Below the pieces are notes generated by a model. That model did not search any database. It saw only the letters and a program-made list of their open reading frames with translations, and was not told where the DNA came from. Positions 50,061-59,063 of a stretch of 60,472 nt of DNA are shown here, in pieces. The number at the start of each line of letters is the position of its first letter. The stretch's first letter is position 1. The translations under genes and the position numbers were made by a program. Source of the stretch: an uncultured Oscillospiraceae bacterium (GTDB lineage Bacteria > Bacillota > Clostridia > Oscillospirales > Oscillospiraceae); NCBI GenBank assembly GCA_934561515.1, contig CAKTGM010000009.1, positions 1 through 60,472 on the forward strand, in the 5' to 3' direction.

Positions 50061-50741
50061 TTATTTCCTGCCAAGCAGGGAATTGGTTTTTTCTTCCGTG
50101 CTGTGCAAAACCTGCGTCACGCTCTGCATGAGGCCGGGGTAGAGCGCGGCGAGCGCCTCGTCCTCCATGGAGGCGAAGGCTCCATCCTTCTCACCGAGCA
50201 GCGCCAGCGAGGAAGCGTAGGCGATGTAGTCCGCGCGCATCTGCGCGTCCACCGCGCCGGACTGGTAGGCCGTTGCGTCCAGACCGAAGTAGCCCTCCTT
50301 GCCGCCGCTGGCGCGGTGCAGCGCGCGGTAGAGCTGGTAGAACGCACCGCCGAGATAGCTGCCCGCCGAGGCGATGAGCGTGCGGTCGTTCGTCTTGCCC
50401 AGCAGCTCAAAAAGAACGCCCGCGGTGTTCACGAGCATCTTCTTTTGCAGCGTGGCGGCGATGCTGCCGCGCAGCGTGCCCTTTTCGTCGCTCGAATCGT
50501 AGAGAGCCGAAGCGTCGATCATGCCGCCGTCGCGGTCGAGCGTGCGCCCGAGCAGATAGTCCGCCGAGACATGATAGTAGTCGCAGGCCTTTTTCACAAA
50601 GGCAAGGCCCGGCTCGCGGATGCCGTTTTCATAGTGGGACAGCAGCGCCTGCGAAATGCCGAGCTCTTTGGCAGCCTTGCGCTGGGAGATGCCCTTTTCC
50701 TGCCGCAGCAGGGCAAGGGTGCGGGAAAAGTCAGCATTCAT
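50061..50741 (-). CDS. XRE-family transcriptional regulator
   Basis: A 226-residue protein. Residues 5-62 are a Cro/XRE helix-turn-helix (LALLRQEKGISQRKAAKELG, ISQALLSHYENGIREPGL). The C-terminal 150 residues form a helical domain I do not recognise (TLQKKMLVNTAGVLFELLGK, YFGLDATAYQSGAVDAQMRA) that may sense a ligand or partner. I chose the ATG at 50741, which has a weak GAGGT site; the frame is open a little further but crosses the promoter. A clear promoter lies 37-65 bases ahead. It stands alone behind lepA. Confidence 0.88.
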   Translation of the reverse strand: MNADFSRTLALLRQEKGISQRKAAKELGISQALLSHYENGIREPGLAFVKKACDYYHVSADYLLGRTLDRDGGMIDASALYDSSDEKGTLRGSIAATLQKKMLVNTAGVLFELLGKTNDRTLIASAGSYLGGAFYQLYRALHRASGGKEGYFGLDATAYQSGAVDAQMRADYIAYASSLALLGEKDGAFASMEDEALAALYPGLMQSVTQVLHSTEEKTNSLLGRK

Positions 50742-50777
50742 GGCAATAACCTCGTCATTCAAAATACGGTAGGTTAT

Positions 50778-50806
50778 AGTATAGCCCATTGATTACCGCT
50801 TGTAAA
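50778..50806 (-). promoter_or_regulatory. Promoter of the XRE regulator
   Basis: Minus-strand TTTACA (50801-50806) and TATACT (50778-50783), 17 bases apart. A CGGTA...TACCG inverted pair flanks it and could be the operator. Confidence 0.65.
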
Positions 50807-50827
50807 TTGAAAATTGCGCAACCTGAC

Positions 50828-50866
50828 AAAAAAAACGGGGCACAGCGGTCTCTGCCGCCATGCCCC
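50828..50866 (-). terminator. Intrinsic terminator of the spoIIE unit
   Basis: GGGGCATGGCGGC / GCCGCTGTGCCCC-like stem on the minus strand, then GTTTTTTTT. Confidence 0.9.
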
Positions 50867-50890
50867 GAGAGGAGAAAACCAACGCCGCCG

Positions 50891-51163
50891 TCAGATCAGC
50901 ACGCTGATGAGCCAGATAAGCGCGATGCCGCCCGCGCCGATGCCGCACCACAGCGCAGGCGAGCCGCGCCGGAGAAGATTCCGTGAGCGCGGACGCGCGC
51001 CGCCGCAGCTGCGCGCCACGCGGCAGGCCTCATCCACCAGCTTCTGCGCCGTCACGCCGCTGCGCGTTGCAGCGTCGGCGCGCACGATGAAGATCGCCTG
51101 CTCGAATAATTCCGTATCGGGCGAGTCGACCACGATGACCCGCCTTGATGTCCCCCTGACCAC
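50891..51163 (-). CDS. Small hypothetical protein with a C-terminal membrane helix
   Basis: A 90-residue protein of unknown function. It has a folded part (TSRRVIVVDSPDTELFEQAI, FIVRADAATRSGVTAQKLVD), a basic stretch, and a last hydrophobic segment (GIGAGGIALIWLISVLI) that would anchor it by its C-terminus. The start is placed at a GTG at 51163 because GGGAGG stands eight bases before it; a GTG three codons upstream overlaps that site. It follows spoIIE by 90 bases and ends in a strong terminator, so it is probably expressed with spoIIE and may be sporulation-linked. No homologue is recognised. Confidence 0.65.
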   Translation of the reverse strand: MVRGTSRRVIVVDSPDTELFEQAIFIVRADAATRSGVTAQKLVDEACRVARSCGGARPRSRNLLRRGSPALWCGIGAGGIALIWLISVLI

Positions 51164-51253
51164 TTGACGCACCTCCCGCGGAAAAATGTTCTAAGGCAAG
51201 TATGCCCCGCGCGCGGCGCGCTATACCGCCGGCGCCGGGATTTTTTCCCGCCG

Positions 51254-53275
51254 TCACACCTTCTCGGCGGGCGAGGCGTCCTCGGGGATATAGAGCGCCA
51301 GCACGCTCGCGTCATCCGTTTCCCCGCGGCGGCCGATGCTCTCAGCGAGGATGGCCGAGACGAGCAGCTGCGGATTTTCGCCCTCCCAGCCTGCGAGCAG
51401 GTTTTGCAGCCACTCGTCGTCTTCGCTGTCGGCCACGCCGTCCGAGACCATCACAAGAAAGCTCCCCGGCGAGAGGCGCAGGTGCGTCGCCTCGGGCGGC
51501 GGCGCGCCCTCCTGCACGCCCGCGGGCAGGCACGAGCAGGTCACGCGGCGCACGCTGCCGCCGCGCTTTAAATAGCTCGGCGCCGCACCGTACTTGTAAA
51601 GCTCGCCCTCGAGCGTGCCGAGCGAGAGGAGCAAAAGATCCACGGTCGTGAAGCTGTCGGTCGACTCGGCGCGCAGGGAAAGCGCGCTGTTGAGCGTTTT
51701 GAGCGCAGGCGGCGCGTCGATGCCCGCGCGCAGGAAGCGCTCCAGAAGCCGCACCGCCATGGCGGATTCGCGCTGCGCATTCTCGCCGCAGCCCATGCCG
51801 TCGGAAAGCAGCAGGCAGAGCGTGCCGCCGTCCAGCTCAAACTGGCGCGCGCAGTCGCCGCTGACGCGCTCGCCCCGCTTGGGCCGCAGGGTAAGGCCGA
51901 GCTGATAGGGATACACCTCCGCGCCCGCCTGCACGCTCACCGCGTCCGCCGCGCTTTGCAGAAGCTCGGACAGCTGGGCGTACTGCGAGGCCGCCCGCGC
52001 GTGGTCCTCGGCGATGCGCCGCCGGTACTGCCGCCGCAGAAGATAGGTGCGCACCTCCTCGTTCACAGCGGAAAGAAAGCTCGGAAAGCGGATGCAGCGG
52101 TCTGCAAAGTAGGACGGGAAATCCTCCCCGCGCCCCTGTCCGCGCCGCAAGAGCGCGGCGGTCGCGTCGTTGAGCGCCGTGTAGGTGCGCTGATACTCCT
52201 TTTCCCAGCAGAAATCGCACAGCGCACAGCCGCGGCAGACCTTTTCCGCCGCGCGGTCAAAGATGGCGGCGGGATTTTCCTCCGTCCGGTCCGGCGCGCG
52301 GGCGACGCTGTCGTAAAGCTCGCGCAGCGCGGCGGCGGACTCGCTGACCGTTCTGCGCAGCGCCGTGTCGGACTGCTCGCGCTCCGCCGTATCAAGGCGC
52401 CGGCCGCGAAAATACCTGCGCGGGATGAGAAGAAACAGGAGCGTCGCGGCCAGCGCCTCGTAGAGCAGCACAAGTCCCGCCGGCGCGCTCATCGGCAGGG
52501 CAAAGCAGAGAATGCTCAAAAGAAACCACAGCGCCGAGCCGACGCGGTTGCCCCGGCACGTCACGCTCACCAAAATGGCGGCGAAGGCATACGCCGCCGC
52601 GTGGACAAAGCCGCCGTCGCCCGCCGTCAGGTCCATCGAAAGGCCGATGCACACCGCCGCCGGGACGGACACCCCGCCGCTGCGCTCAAAGGCCCACAGC
52701 AGCACCGCGAGCATCGAAAGGATGCGCCCCGGCGCAAAGCCCTTCGCCGTTTCATACGAGGCCGCCGCCATCAGCACGCCCAGCAGGATGAAGAGCGAGG
52801 CAAAGGGCGAATCCTTTTTCTCCGGCGAAAGCAGCGCGCGGGCACTCACCGTCCCGAGGGAGGCGAGCAGCAGCGCGAGAAGGCAGTTCGCCGCTGCGCC
52901 CACGCCGTCGCGCAGGACATAGACGAATTCGACCGAAAGCATCAGCCCCGCCGTCAAAAGCGGCAGAAATGCGCGCTTTTGGTAGACCCTGAGGTCAAAA
53001 AAGGCGTTGTTCGCCGTGAAGATGAGCACACCCGAAGCAAAGGTGCGCAGCGCATGGGTGAAGGGCAGGAAGAAAAACGCCCCCACCGACGCGCCCGCGA
53101 GCGCGCTCAGTCCCCGCACGCCCGGCCCGGCGGCCGCCGTCATCCCCAGCGCGAGCGGCGCGTAGCCGCCGAACACCTGCGCGCCAGAGAGCGTGCAGGC
53201 GAGCGCAAAGCGCAGCGCGCAGTCCACGATCTTCCCCGACCATTCCTTGCTTTTCAGCACTTCGATCCCCTTCAC
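51254..53275 (-). CDS. spoIIE: Stage II sporulation protein E (membrane PP2C phosphatase)
   Basis: A 673-residue protein. About ten hydrophobic helices fill residues 15-285, followed by a regulatory linker with a cysteine cluster (CRGCALCDFCWEKEYQ). The PP2C-type phosphatase domain covers about 450-665, with LLLSDGMGCGENAQRES, FLVMVSDGVADSEDD and ETDDASVLALYIP, which hold the metal aspartates. SpoIIE dephosphorylates SpoIIAA and so frees sigma-F in the forespore, and it also helps set the polar septum. The start is GTG at 53275 behind GGGAGGGG. The length is slightly short of the 827 residues in Bacillus, as usual in Clostridia. Confidence 0.93.
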   Translation of the reverse strand: MKGIEVLKSKEWSGKIVDCALRFALACTLSGAQVFGGYAPLALGMTAAAGPGVRGLSALAGASVGAFFFLPFTHALRTFASGVLIFTANNAFFDLRVYQKRAFLPLLTAGLMLSVEFVYVLRDGVGAAANCLLALLLASLGTVSARALLSPEKKDSPFASLFILLGVLMAAASYETAKGFAPGRILSMLAVLLWAFERSGGVSVPAAVCIGLSMDLTAGDGGFVHAAAYAFAAILVSVTCRGNRVGSALWFLLSILCFALPMSAPAGLVLLYEALAATLLFLLIPRRYFRGRRLDTAEREQSDTALRRTVSESAAALRELYDSVARAPDRTEENPAAIFDRAAEKVCRGCALCDFCWEKEYQRTYTALNDATAALLRRGQGRGEDFPSYFADRCIRFPSFLSAVNEEVRTYLLRRQYRRRIAEDHARAASQYAQLSELLQSAADAVSVQAGAEVYPYQLGLTLRPKRGERVSGDCARQFELDGGTLCLLLSDGMGCGENAQRESAMAVRLLERFLRAGIDAPPALKTLNSALSLRAESTDSFTTVDLLLLSLGTLEGELYKYGAAPSYLKRGGSVRRVTCSCLPAGVQEGAPPPEATHLRLSPGSFLVMVSDGVADSEDDEWLQNLLAGWEGENPQLLVSAILAESIGRRGETDDASVLALYIPEDASPAEKV

Positions 53276-53353
53276 AGCCTGTCCCCTCCCGTTTTGTTGT
53301 GAGGGTTATTGTAAACGACATCGCAGGAAAAGCCTGTCGGGAAATGAGGGCGC

Positions 53354-53391
53354 AAAAAAAGAACGTTCCTTTTTTAAGGAACGTTCTTTTT
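53354..53391. terminator. Terminator between ribF and spoIIE
   Basis: AAGAACGTTCCTT / AAGGAACGTTCTT with seven A and seven T at its ends. It ends the nusA-ribF unit on the minus strand. Confidence 0.95.
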
Positions 53392-54288
53392 TTACAGCTT
53401 GACGATATTCTTCGCTTCTTCTGCGTTGCGCGCGATCATGTCGTGCAGCTCCTGCGTGGAGGAAAAGCGGCGCTCGGGGCGAAGATACGCGCAGAAGTCG
53501 AGCCGCAGCGGCTTTCCGTAGAGGTCGCCCTCGTAATCCACAAGGTAGGTCTCGACCGTCACGCTGTTCTTCTCGCTCACCGTCGGCCGCACGCCGACAT
53601 TCGTCACGCCCACGCGCGTTTCGCCGCCGGGCAGGTGGGCGCGCGTTGCGTACACGCCGCGCTTCGGCACAAGCAGGTGCTCCTCGGGGATGAGGTTCGC
53701 CGTCGGGAACAGGCGCTTTCTGCCGATGCCGTCGCCATGGCGCACCGTCCCCTCCATCGAGAAGGGATGGCCGAGGAAGGCCGCCGCGCGCGCGGCGTCG
53801 CCTTCTTCCAGAAGCGAGCGGATATGGCTCGAGGAAACGGTCACGCCGTCCAATTCCACGCGCGGGATCACGTCGCAGCCGAGGCCGTGGGCGGCGCAGT
53901 AGGCCCTGAGCTTTTCCACGTCCCCCTCGTTCCTGTGGCCGAAGCGGTAGTCATGCCCCGCCACAAGATGCACCGCGTGATACTTCCCCACAAGCAGGTC
54001 TGAGAGGAAATTCTCCCACGGCATGGTCATCATGCTCCTGTCAAACGGCTCGACAAAGACATTCTGCACACCGTACTGCCCGCGGATGATCTCCGCGCGC
54101 TGCTCGCTCGTCGTCAAAAGCGGCACGCTCTGCCCGGTGACAAATTCGCGCGGCGAGCGGTCGAAGGTGAAGGCCGCTGAGCGGCAGTTTTTCTCCTGCG
54201 CGCGGCGCACCGCCATCTTGAGCAGCTCGCCGTGGCCGATATGCACCCCGTCAAAAAAGCCGAGGGCGATCACAGTTTTTGTTTCCAT
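53392..54288 (-). CDS. ribF: Bifunctional riboflavin kinase / FAD synthetase
   Basis: A 298-residue enzyme that makes FMN and then FAD. The N-terminal nucleotidyltransferase has ALGFFDGVHIGHGELL near residue 8 and VSSSHIRSLLEEGD near 150. The C-terminal kinase has HGDGIGRKRLFPTANLIPEE near residue 185. The length is normal. It is last in the nusA-infB unit, 27 bases behind truB, the usual neighbour in Firmicutes. Confidence 0.95.
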   Translation of the reverse strand: METKTVIALGFFDGVHIGHGELLKMAVRRAQEKNCRSAAFTFDRSPREFVTGQSVPLLTTSEQRAEIIRGQYGVQNVFVEPFDRSMMTMPWENFLSDLLVGKYHAVHLVAGHDYRFGHRNEGDVEKLRAYCAAHGLGCDVIPRVELDGVTVSSSHIRSLLEEGDAARAAAFLGHPFSMEGTVRHGDGIGRKRLFPTANLIPEEHLLVPKRGVYATRAHLPGGETRVGVTNVGVRPTVSEKNSVTVETYLVDYEGDLYGKPLRLDFCAYLRPERRFSSTQELHDMIARNAEEAKNIVKL

Positions 54289-54315
54289 AGTGATGCGGTC
54301 CTTTTCGTCTCAGCG

Positions 54316-55179
54316 TCACACGCTGAAGAAATTGCGTTTGGAGGTGAGAACGCCGTCTCTCGCCTCCGAAAGAGCGAGAAATTCCCCCTTCTGCCCGTAG
54401 ACGCGGTAGAGCCCGTCTGCAAGGTTCACGCGCAGGGGATTGCCGCAGAGGCATTTTTTCTCCAGCGCGGCGTTCGGAATGGTGAAGGCGGGATAGGCGC
54501 GGAACTGGCTGTCGAGCGGGCGAAGCAGCGCTTCTCCCTCGCGCGCCGCGTCCTCGATCGTTACCGCCTCGTCGATGCGAAAGCCCGAGGCCTCCGTGCG
54601 CCGCAGCGCCGCCATGCAGCCGCCGCAGCCGAGCGCCTGCCCGAGATCGTGGCAGAGCGTGCGGATATACGTTCCCTTCGAGCATTCCACGCGCAGGGCA
54701 TAGCGTCCGCCGCCCATGTCCTCCGTCAGCACAAGGTCGTAGATCGTGATGCGCCGCGGCTTGCGCGCGACCTCCTTGCCCTTGCGGGCAAGGTCATAGA
54801 GCTTCTGCCCGTTCACCTTGATGGCGGAGTACATCGGCGGGATCTGCTCGATCTCGCCGAGAAAGCGCGGCAGCGCCGCGGCAACGTCCTCCGCCGTGAC
54901 GGTCACGGTGCGCTCCTCGAGCGTTTCGCCGCTCGTGTCCTGCGTGTCGGTCACTCTTCCCAGCAGCAGGACGGCCTCGTAGACCTTCCTGCCGTTTTCG
55001 GCGAAGGAGACGGCCTTGGTCGCCTGCCCGACGAAGACGGGCAGCACGCCCGTCGCCATGGGGTCGAGCGTCCCGGCGTGGCCGACGCGCTTTTCATGCA
55101 GGATGCCCCGCAGCTTGGCGCATATATCCATGCTCGTCCAGCCTGCGGGCTTGTCGATGATAATGATTCCGTTGGGCAT
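54316..55179 (-). CDS. truB: tRNA pseudouridine-55 synthase
   Basis: A 287-residue TruB that makes pseudouridine 55 in the T-arm of tRNAs. The catalytic aspartate is in HAGTLDPMATGVLPV at about residue 40, with GIIIIDKPAGWTS at the start, PPMYSAIKVNGQKLYDLARKG near 115, and a C-terminal PUA-like tail. The ATG follows AAAGGAG. It lies between nrnA and ribF, 29 bases behind nrnA. Confidence 0.96.
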   Translation of the reverse strand: MPNGIIIIDKPAGWTSMDICAKLRGILHEKRVGHAGTLDPMATGVLPVFVGQATKAVSFAENGRKVYEAVLLLGRVTDTQDTSGETLEERTVTVTAEDVAAALPRFLGEIEQIPPMYSAIKVNGQKLYDLARKGKEVARKPRRITIYDLVLTEDMGGGRYALRVECSKGTYIRTLCHDLGQALGCGGCMAALRRTEASGFRIDEAVTIEDAAREGEALLRPLDSQFRAYPAFTIPNAALEKKCLCGNPLRVNLADGLYRVYGQKGEFLALSEARDGVLTSKRNFFSV

Positions 55180-55208
55180 AAATTCTCCTTTGCGCCGTTG
55201 GGGTATTC

Positions 55209-56165
55209 TTATGCCTGCTCCTCGCGCACCGCTTCGGCGATGGCGTTCAGGATCATTGAGCGCGCGGTCTCATAGTCCGCGTGCTCGATGAGGCAGCCGG
55301 AGGCGGCGCGGTGTCCGCCGCCGCCGAGCTTGGAGCAGGCGAGCGTCGCGTTCACGCGCGCGCCCGTGCGCATACTGACCTTCCACGCGCCGTCCTTCGT
55401 TTCCTTCATCGTCACGGCGCAGTCCGTACCCTCGACCACGCCGCCGAGGGCGGCGAGATCCTCCATGTCGGTCTCCGTGAGCGCCATGCGCTTTTGCAGG
55501 GACTGCGGCACGGCAACGATAACGACGCGGTCTTCATCGTAAAACTCCATCGTGCGCAGAAGCTCTCCTTCGAGCGCGAGGCGCTTTTTGCTCTTCGTGC
55601 GGAAGTGGAGCTTGTTGACGGCGCGATAGTCGATGCCCGTCTCCATCAGCGCGGCGGCCACGCGGTGCGTGTTCGCCGTGACGTTGGAGTAGACAAAGCA
55701 GCCCGTGTCGGTCGAAACGGCGACATAAAGCGGCAGGGCGACTTCCTTCGTCAGCTGTCCCAGCTCCCGGGCAAGAGCGCAGAGAATTTCGCCGCAGGCG
55801 GCGCACTCGGGGTGCACGCAGCTCCCGGCTGCGTAGTGCTCGTAGCTCGGATGATGGTCGATGGCGAGGTCGACGCGCGTTTTGAACATCTCTGCGTTGT
55901 CCGGGAAAAGGCTCAGCGCCGCAAGGTCGACGGAAACGACCGTCTCATAGTCAAAATCGTCCGCGACCCAATACTTTTCAACGTAGGGGGCAAAATGCTC
56001 GGTCGCCTCGCAGTTGTAGAGAACGCCCGCCGTCTTTCCCATCGCCCGCAGCATGGCGCACAGCGCCGCCGCGCAGCCGAGGGTGTCGCCGTCGGGGCGG
56101 CGGTGGGTGAGGATGAGATACTTATCGTGCGCGCGGAGATATGCCGCGACTTCGGAAACGGTCAT
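55209..56165 (-). CDS. nrnA: DHH-family oligoribonuclease / pAp phosphatase (NrnA)
   Basis: A 318-residue DHH-DHHA1 phosphoesterase that degrades 2-5 base RNAs and removes 3'-phosphate from pAp. Metal motifs are LTHRRPDGDTLGCA near residue 20, VVSVDLAAL, and the DHH in AIDHHPSYEHY near 108. The DHHA1 domain has SKLGGGGHRAASGC near residue 290. Its ATG overlaps the rbfA stop by four bases. The gene order rbfA-nrnA-truB-ribF is the classic one. Confidence 0.94.
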   Translation of the reverse strand: MTVSEVAAYLRAHDKYLILTHRRPDGDTLGCAAALCAMLRAMGKTAGVLYNCEATEHFAPYVEKYWVADDFDYETVVSVDLAALSLFPDNAEMFKTRVDLAIDHHPSYEHYAAGSCVHPECAACGEILCALARELGQLTKEVALPLYVAVSTDTGCFVYSNVTANTHRVAAALMETGIDYRAVNKLHFRTKSKKRLALEGELLRTMEFYDEDRVVIVAVPQSLQKRMALTETDMEDLAALGGVVEGTDCAVTMKETKDGAWKVSMRTGARVNATLACSKLGGGGHRAASGCLIEHADYETARSMILNAIAEAVREEQA

Positions 56166-56557
56166 TCCTGCTCGTCCTCCGTCTTCAGCGTTTCGTTTTC
56201 GGGGTTCGCGGGCTTCACCACGCGCGGATCGCGCAGCAGCTCTAAAATGTGCGCGCCGTATTCGATGGAATCATCCGCGATGAACTGAAGCTCGGGCGTG
56301 TAGCGCAGCGACATATTCGCGCCCAGCTCGCGCCGGAGATAGCCCGCCGCGCTCTTGAGGCCGCGCAGAGCGTCCTTTTCCTGTGTTTTGTCGAGCGTGC
56401 TGACGAAGATGCGCGAATAGCGCAGATCGCTCGTCGTATCCACGTGCGTGATGGTCACCATCGCGCCGCTCACGCGCGGGTCCTTGAGCGTGCGCAGAAG
56501 CGCGCTCAGCTCGCGCTGGATCTCTTCATTGATGCGTCCAATGCGATTGCTTGCCAT
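56162..56557 (-). CDS. rbfA: Ribosome-binding factor A
   Basis: A 131-residue KH-fold protein that helps mature the 5' end of 16S rRNA. It starts MASNRIGRINEEIQRELSAL and has DPRVSGAMVTITHVDTTSDLRYSRIFVS near residue 35 and LRYTPELQFIADDSIEYG near 90. I chose the ATG at 56557 behind AAAGGAGGA; the frame stays open upstream through the terminator and repeat but is not RbfA-like there. An intrinsic terminator lies just ahead of this ribosome site. Confidence 0.95.
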   Translation of the reverse strand: MASNRIGRINEEIQRELSALLRTLKDPRVSGAMVTITHVDTTSDLRYSRIFVSTLDKTQEKDALRGLKSAAGYLRRELGANMSLRYTPELQFIADDSIEYGAHILELLRDPRVVKPANPENETLKTEDEQE

Positions 56558-56573
56558 TTTTATTCCTCCTTTG

Positions 56574-56605
56574 AAAAAAGCAGGGGCGGGCGAACGCCCG
56601 CCCCT
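56574..56605 (-). terminator. Terminator-like hairpin between infB and rbfA
   Basis: AGGGGCGGGCG / CGCCCGCCCCT, then GC and six T, on the minus strand, ending just before the rbfA ribosome site. It may cut rbfA expression relative to infB inside the operon. Confidence 0.8.
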
Positions 56606-56617
56606 CACTTTAAGGCT

Positions 56618-56690
56618 TCGCAGAATTGCGCCGCCGGCGCAAACTATTTCAATCGTAATTTCCGGCGGCAAGTGCGTCGGAAATTACACC
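56618..56690 (-). repeat. Structured intergenic repeat, copy F (short core form)
   Basis: It begins about three bases after the infB stop on the minus strand: GGTG, hairpin TAATTTCCG / CGGAAATTA with loop ACGCACTTGCCGC, linker ACGATTGAAATAG, and hairpin TTTGCGCC / GGCGCAA. Linker and loop match copies A to D, while both stems are different sequences that still pair. It lacks the 5' hairpins. Confidence 0.68.
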
Positions 56691-56692
56691 TC

Positions 56693-59062
56693 TTACTGCT
56701 GGATCTGCTCCATGACATAGGCCTCGACGATGTCGCCGACCTTGATGTCGTTGTACTTCTCGAAGCTCAGGCCGCACTCGTAGCCGCTCGCCACTTCCTT
56801 GACGGAGTCCTTGAAGCGCTGGAGCGAGGCGAGGTGGCCTTCGTGGATAACGATACCGTCGCGCACGATACGAACGTCGCAGGCGCGCTGGATCTTACCG
56901 TCGGTGACGTAGCAGCCCGCGACCGTACCGACAGACGAGACCTTGTAGGTCTGGCGGATCTCGGCGTGGCCGATGACGGCCTCGCGGAACTTCGGCGCGA
57001 GCATACCCTTCATAGCGGCCTCGATCTCGTCGATCGCATCGTAAATAACGCGGTACATCCGCATATCGACGTGGTTGCGGGCCGCGCTGTCGCGGGCGAC
57101 CGCATCGGGACGGACGTTGAAGCCGACGATGATGGCATTCGAGGTGGCGGCGAGCATGACGTCGCTCTCGTTGATCGCGCCGACCGCGCCGTGGATGACG
57201 CGCACGCGGACCTCGTCGTTGGAGATCTTTTCAAGCGACGCCTTGACCGCTTCGACCGAGCCCATGACGTCCGCCTTGACGATGATGTTGAGGTTCTTCA
57301 TCTCGCCCGCCTGGATCTGGCTGAAAAGATCCTCGAGAGAGACCTTGGTGATGGGGGCGTTCGCCTTGCGCTTTTCCTCTTCCTTGCGCTGCTCGACAAG
57401 CTCGCGGGCAAGGCGCTCGTCGGCAACGGCGTTGAAGTGAGCGCCGGCCTCGGGCACTTCGCCAAGGCCCGTGATCTCGACCGGGACGCTGGGGCCGGCG
57501 GCCGCAAGCTTCTGGCCCTTGTCGCTCATCATCGCGCGCACGCGGCCGACGGCCGTGCCGGCGATGATGATATCGCCCTGATGGAGCGTACCGTTCTGCA
57601 CGAGGAGCGTTGCCACCGGGCCGCGGCCCTTGTCGAGACGCGCCTCGACCACAGCGCCGGAGGCGGCGCGGTTGGGGTTCGCCTTGAGCTCGGCGACCTC
57701 AGCGGTGAGCGCGACCATCTCAAGAAGATTGTCGATGCCCATGCCGGTCTTGGCGGAGATGGGGCACACGATGGTGTCGCCGCCCCAGTCCTCGGCCACA
57801 AGGCCGTACTCGGTGAGCTGCTGCTTGATGCGCTCGGGGTTGGCGTCGGGCTTATCCATCTTGTTGATGGCCACGATGATGGGGATCTCGGCGGCCTTGG
57901 CGTGGTTGATGGACTCAACGGTCTGCGGCTTGATGCCGTCCTCCGCCGCAACGACGAGGATGGCGATATCCGTGATCATCGCGCCGCGGGCACGCATGGA
58001 GGTGAAGGCCTCGTGGCCCGGCGTATCGAGGAAGGTGATGGGCTTGCCCTTGATCTGCACCTGATAGGCGCCGATGTGCTGGGTGATGCCGCCGGCCTCG
58101 CCGGAGGCGACCTGCGCGTTGCGGATGTAGTCGAGAAGGCTCGTCTTGCCGTGGTCAACGTGACCCATGACAACGACGACCGGCGCGCGCGGCTGGAGCT
58201 CGTCGGCGCTGTCCTCGTGGTCGTCGATGAGCTTTTCCTCGATCGTGACGACGACTTCCTTTTCGACCTTGCAGCCGAGCTCTTCGGCAACAAAGGAGGC
58301 GGTATCGAAGTCGATCATCTGGGAAAGGGATGCCATCACGCCGTTTTTCATCAGGCACTTGACGACCTCCGCGCCGGTCTTCTTCATGCGGGAGGCCAGC
58401 TCGCCGACGGAGATCTCGTCGGGGATCTTGACGGTCAGCGGGGTCTTCTTGGCGATCTCAAGCTGGAGGCGGCGCATCTTCTCGGCCTCTTCCTGCTTGC
58501 GCTTGCCGGAGAACGGCTGCTGGCGGCCTCCGCGGTTCTTGCTGTTGCGGAACTTTTCCTTGCTGCCGCGCTCTAAGTCGCGGCGGTCGCCCGAGCGCTC
58601 GGCCATGTCCTGGAGCTTCTCGTCGTACTTGTCGAGGTTGACGTTCGTCACCTTGCGGGTGTCGACGATCTTCTTCTCCGGCACGCGGGTCGTGGGCTTC
58701 TGCGTGGCGGTGGACTTGCTCTGCTGCTGGGGCTGGGGAGCGTTCTGCTGGGGCTGGGGCTTATTCTGATTGCCCGCGTGCTGCTGGGCAGGGGCGCTCT
58801 TCGCCGCAGCGGGCTGTTGGGCGCTCTGCTTGGGCTCGGGCTTTTTCTGGGGAGCGGCCTCGGCGTAGATCGTCTCGATCTTGACCTGATGCTTCTGCGT
58901 CAGGTGCTCGAAGACCAGATTGACTTCCTCTTCCGACAACACCTGCGAAGGCTTCTTGCTCCCGTCTTCATAGGTATTCAGGATAGACTGGATGTCCTTC
59001 GACGCGATGCCGAAGTCCTTTGCCATATCGGATACCTTGTTCTTGTTCATTGTAGTAGCCAA
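56693..59062 (-). CDS. infB: Translation initiation factor IF-2
   Basis: A 789-residue GTPase that places initiator tRNA on the ribosome. A short N-terminal domain and a low-complexity Gln/Pro/Lys linker (about 60-200, with PEPKQSAQQPAAAKSA-like repeats) precede the G domain. Its motifs are VVMGHVDHGKTSLLDYIR near residue 295, GGITQHIGAYQV, DTPGHEAFTSMR and NKMDKPDANP. The C-terminal domains are complete. The start is TTG at 59062, one base past the stop of the L7Ae gene and nine bases from GGAGG; the ATG four codons later is too far from that site. Confidence 0.96.
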   Translation of the reverse strand: MATTMNKNKVSDMAKDFGIASKDIQSILNTYEDGSKKPSQVLSEEEVNLVFEHLTQKHQVKIETIYAEAAPQKKPEPKQSAQQPAAAKSAPAQQHAGNQNKPQPQQNAPQPQQQSKSTATQKPTTRVPEKKIVDTRKVTNVNLDKYDEKLQDMAERSGDRRDLERGSKEKFRNSKNRGGRQQPFSGKRKQEEAEKMRRLQLEIAKKTPLTVKIPDEISVGELASRMKKTGAEVVKCLMKNGVMASLSQMIDFDTASFVAEELGCKVEKEVVVTIEEKLIDDHEDSADELQPRAPVVVVMGHVDHGKTSLLDYIRNAQVASGEAGGITQHIGAYQVQIKGKPITFLDTPGHEAFTSMRARGAMITDIAILVVAAEDGIKPQTVESINHAKAAEIPIIVAINKMDKPDANPERIKQQLTEYGLVAEDWGGDTIVCPISAKTGMGIDNLLEMVALTAEVAELKANPNRAASGAVVEARLDKGRGPVATLLVQNGTLHQGDIIIAGTAVGRVRAMMSDKGQKLAAAGPSVPVEITGLGEVPEAGAHFNAVADERLARELVEQRKEEEKRKANAPITKVSLEDLFSQIQAGEMKNLNIIVKADVMGSVEAVKASLEKISNDEVRVRVIHGAVGAINESDVMLAATSNAIIVGFNVRPDAVARDSAARNHVDMRMYRVIYDAIDEIEAAMKGMLAPKFREAVIGHAEIRQTYKVSSVGTVAGCYVTDGKIQRACDVRIVRDGIVIHEGHLASLQRFKDSVKEVASGYECGLSFEKYNDIKVGDIVEAYVMEQIQQ

Positions 59063-59063
59063 A

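Noticed and set aside
56249..58576. 775-codon plus-strand frame opposite rbfA and infB
   Set aside because: It is antisense to infB, with the low-complexity Asp/Val/Leu/His make-up of a shadow.
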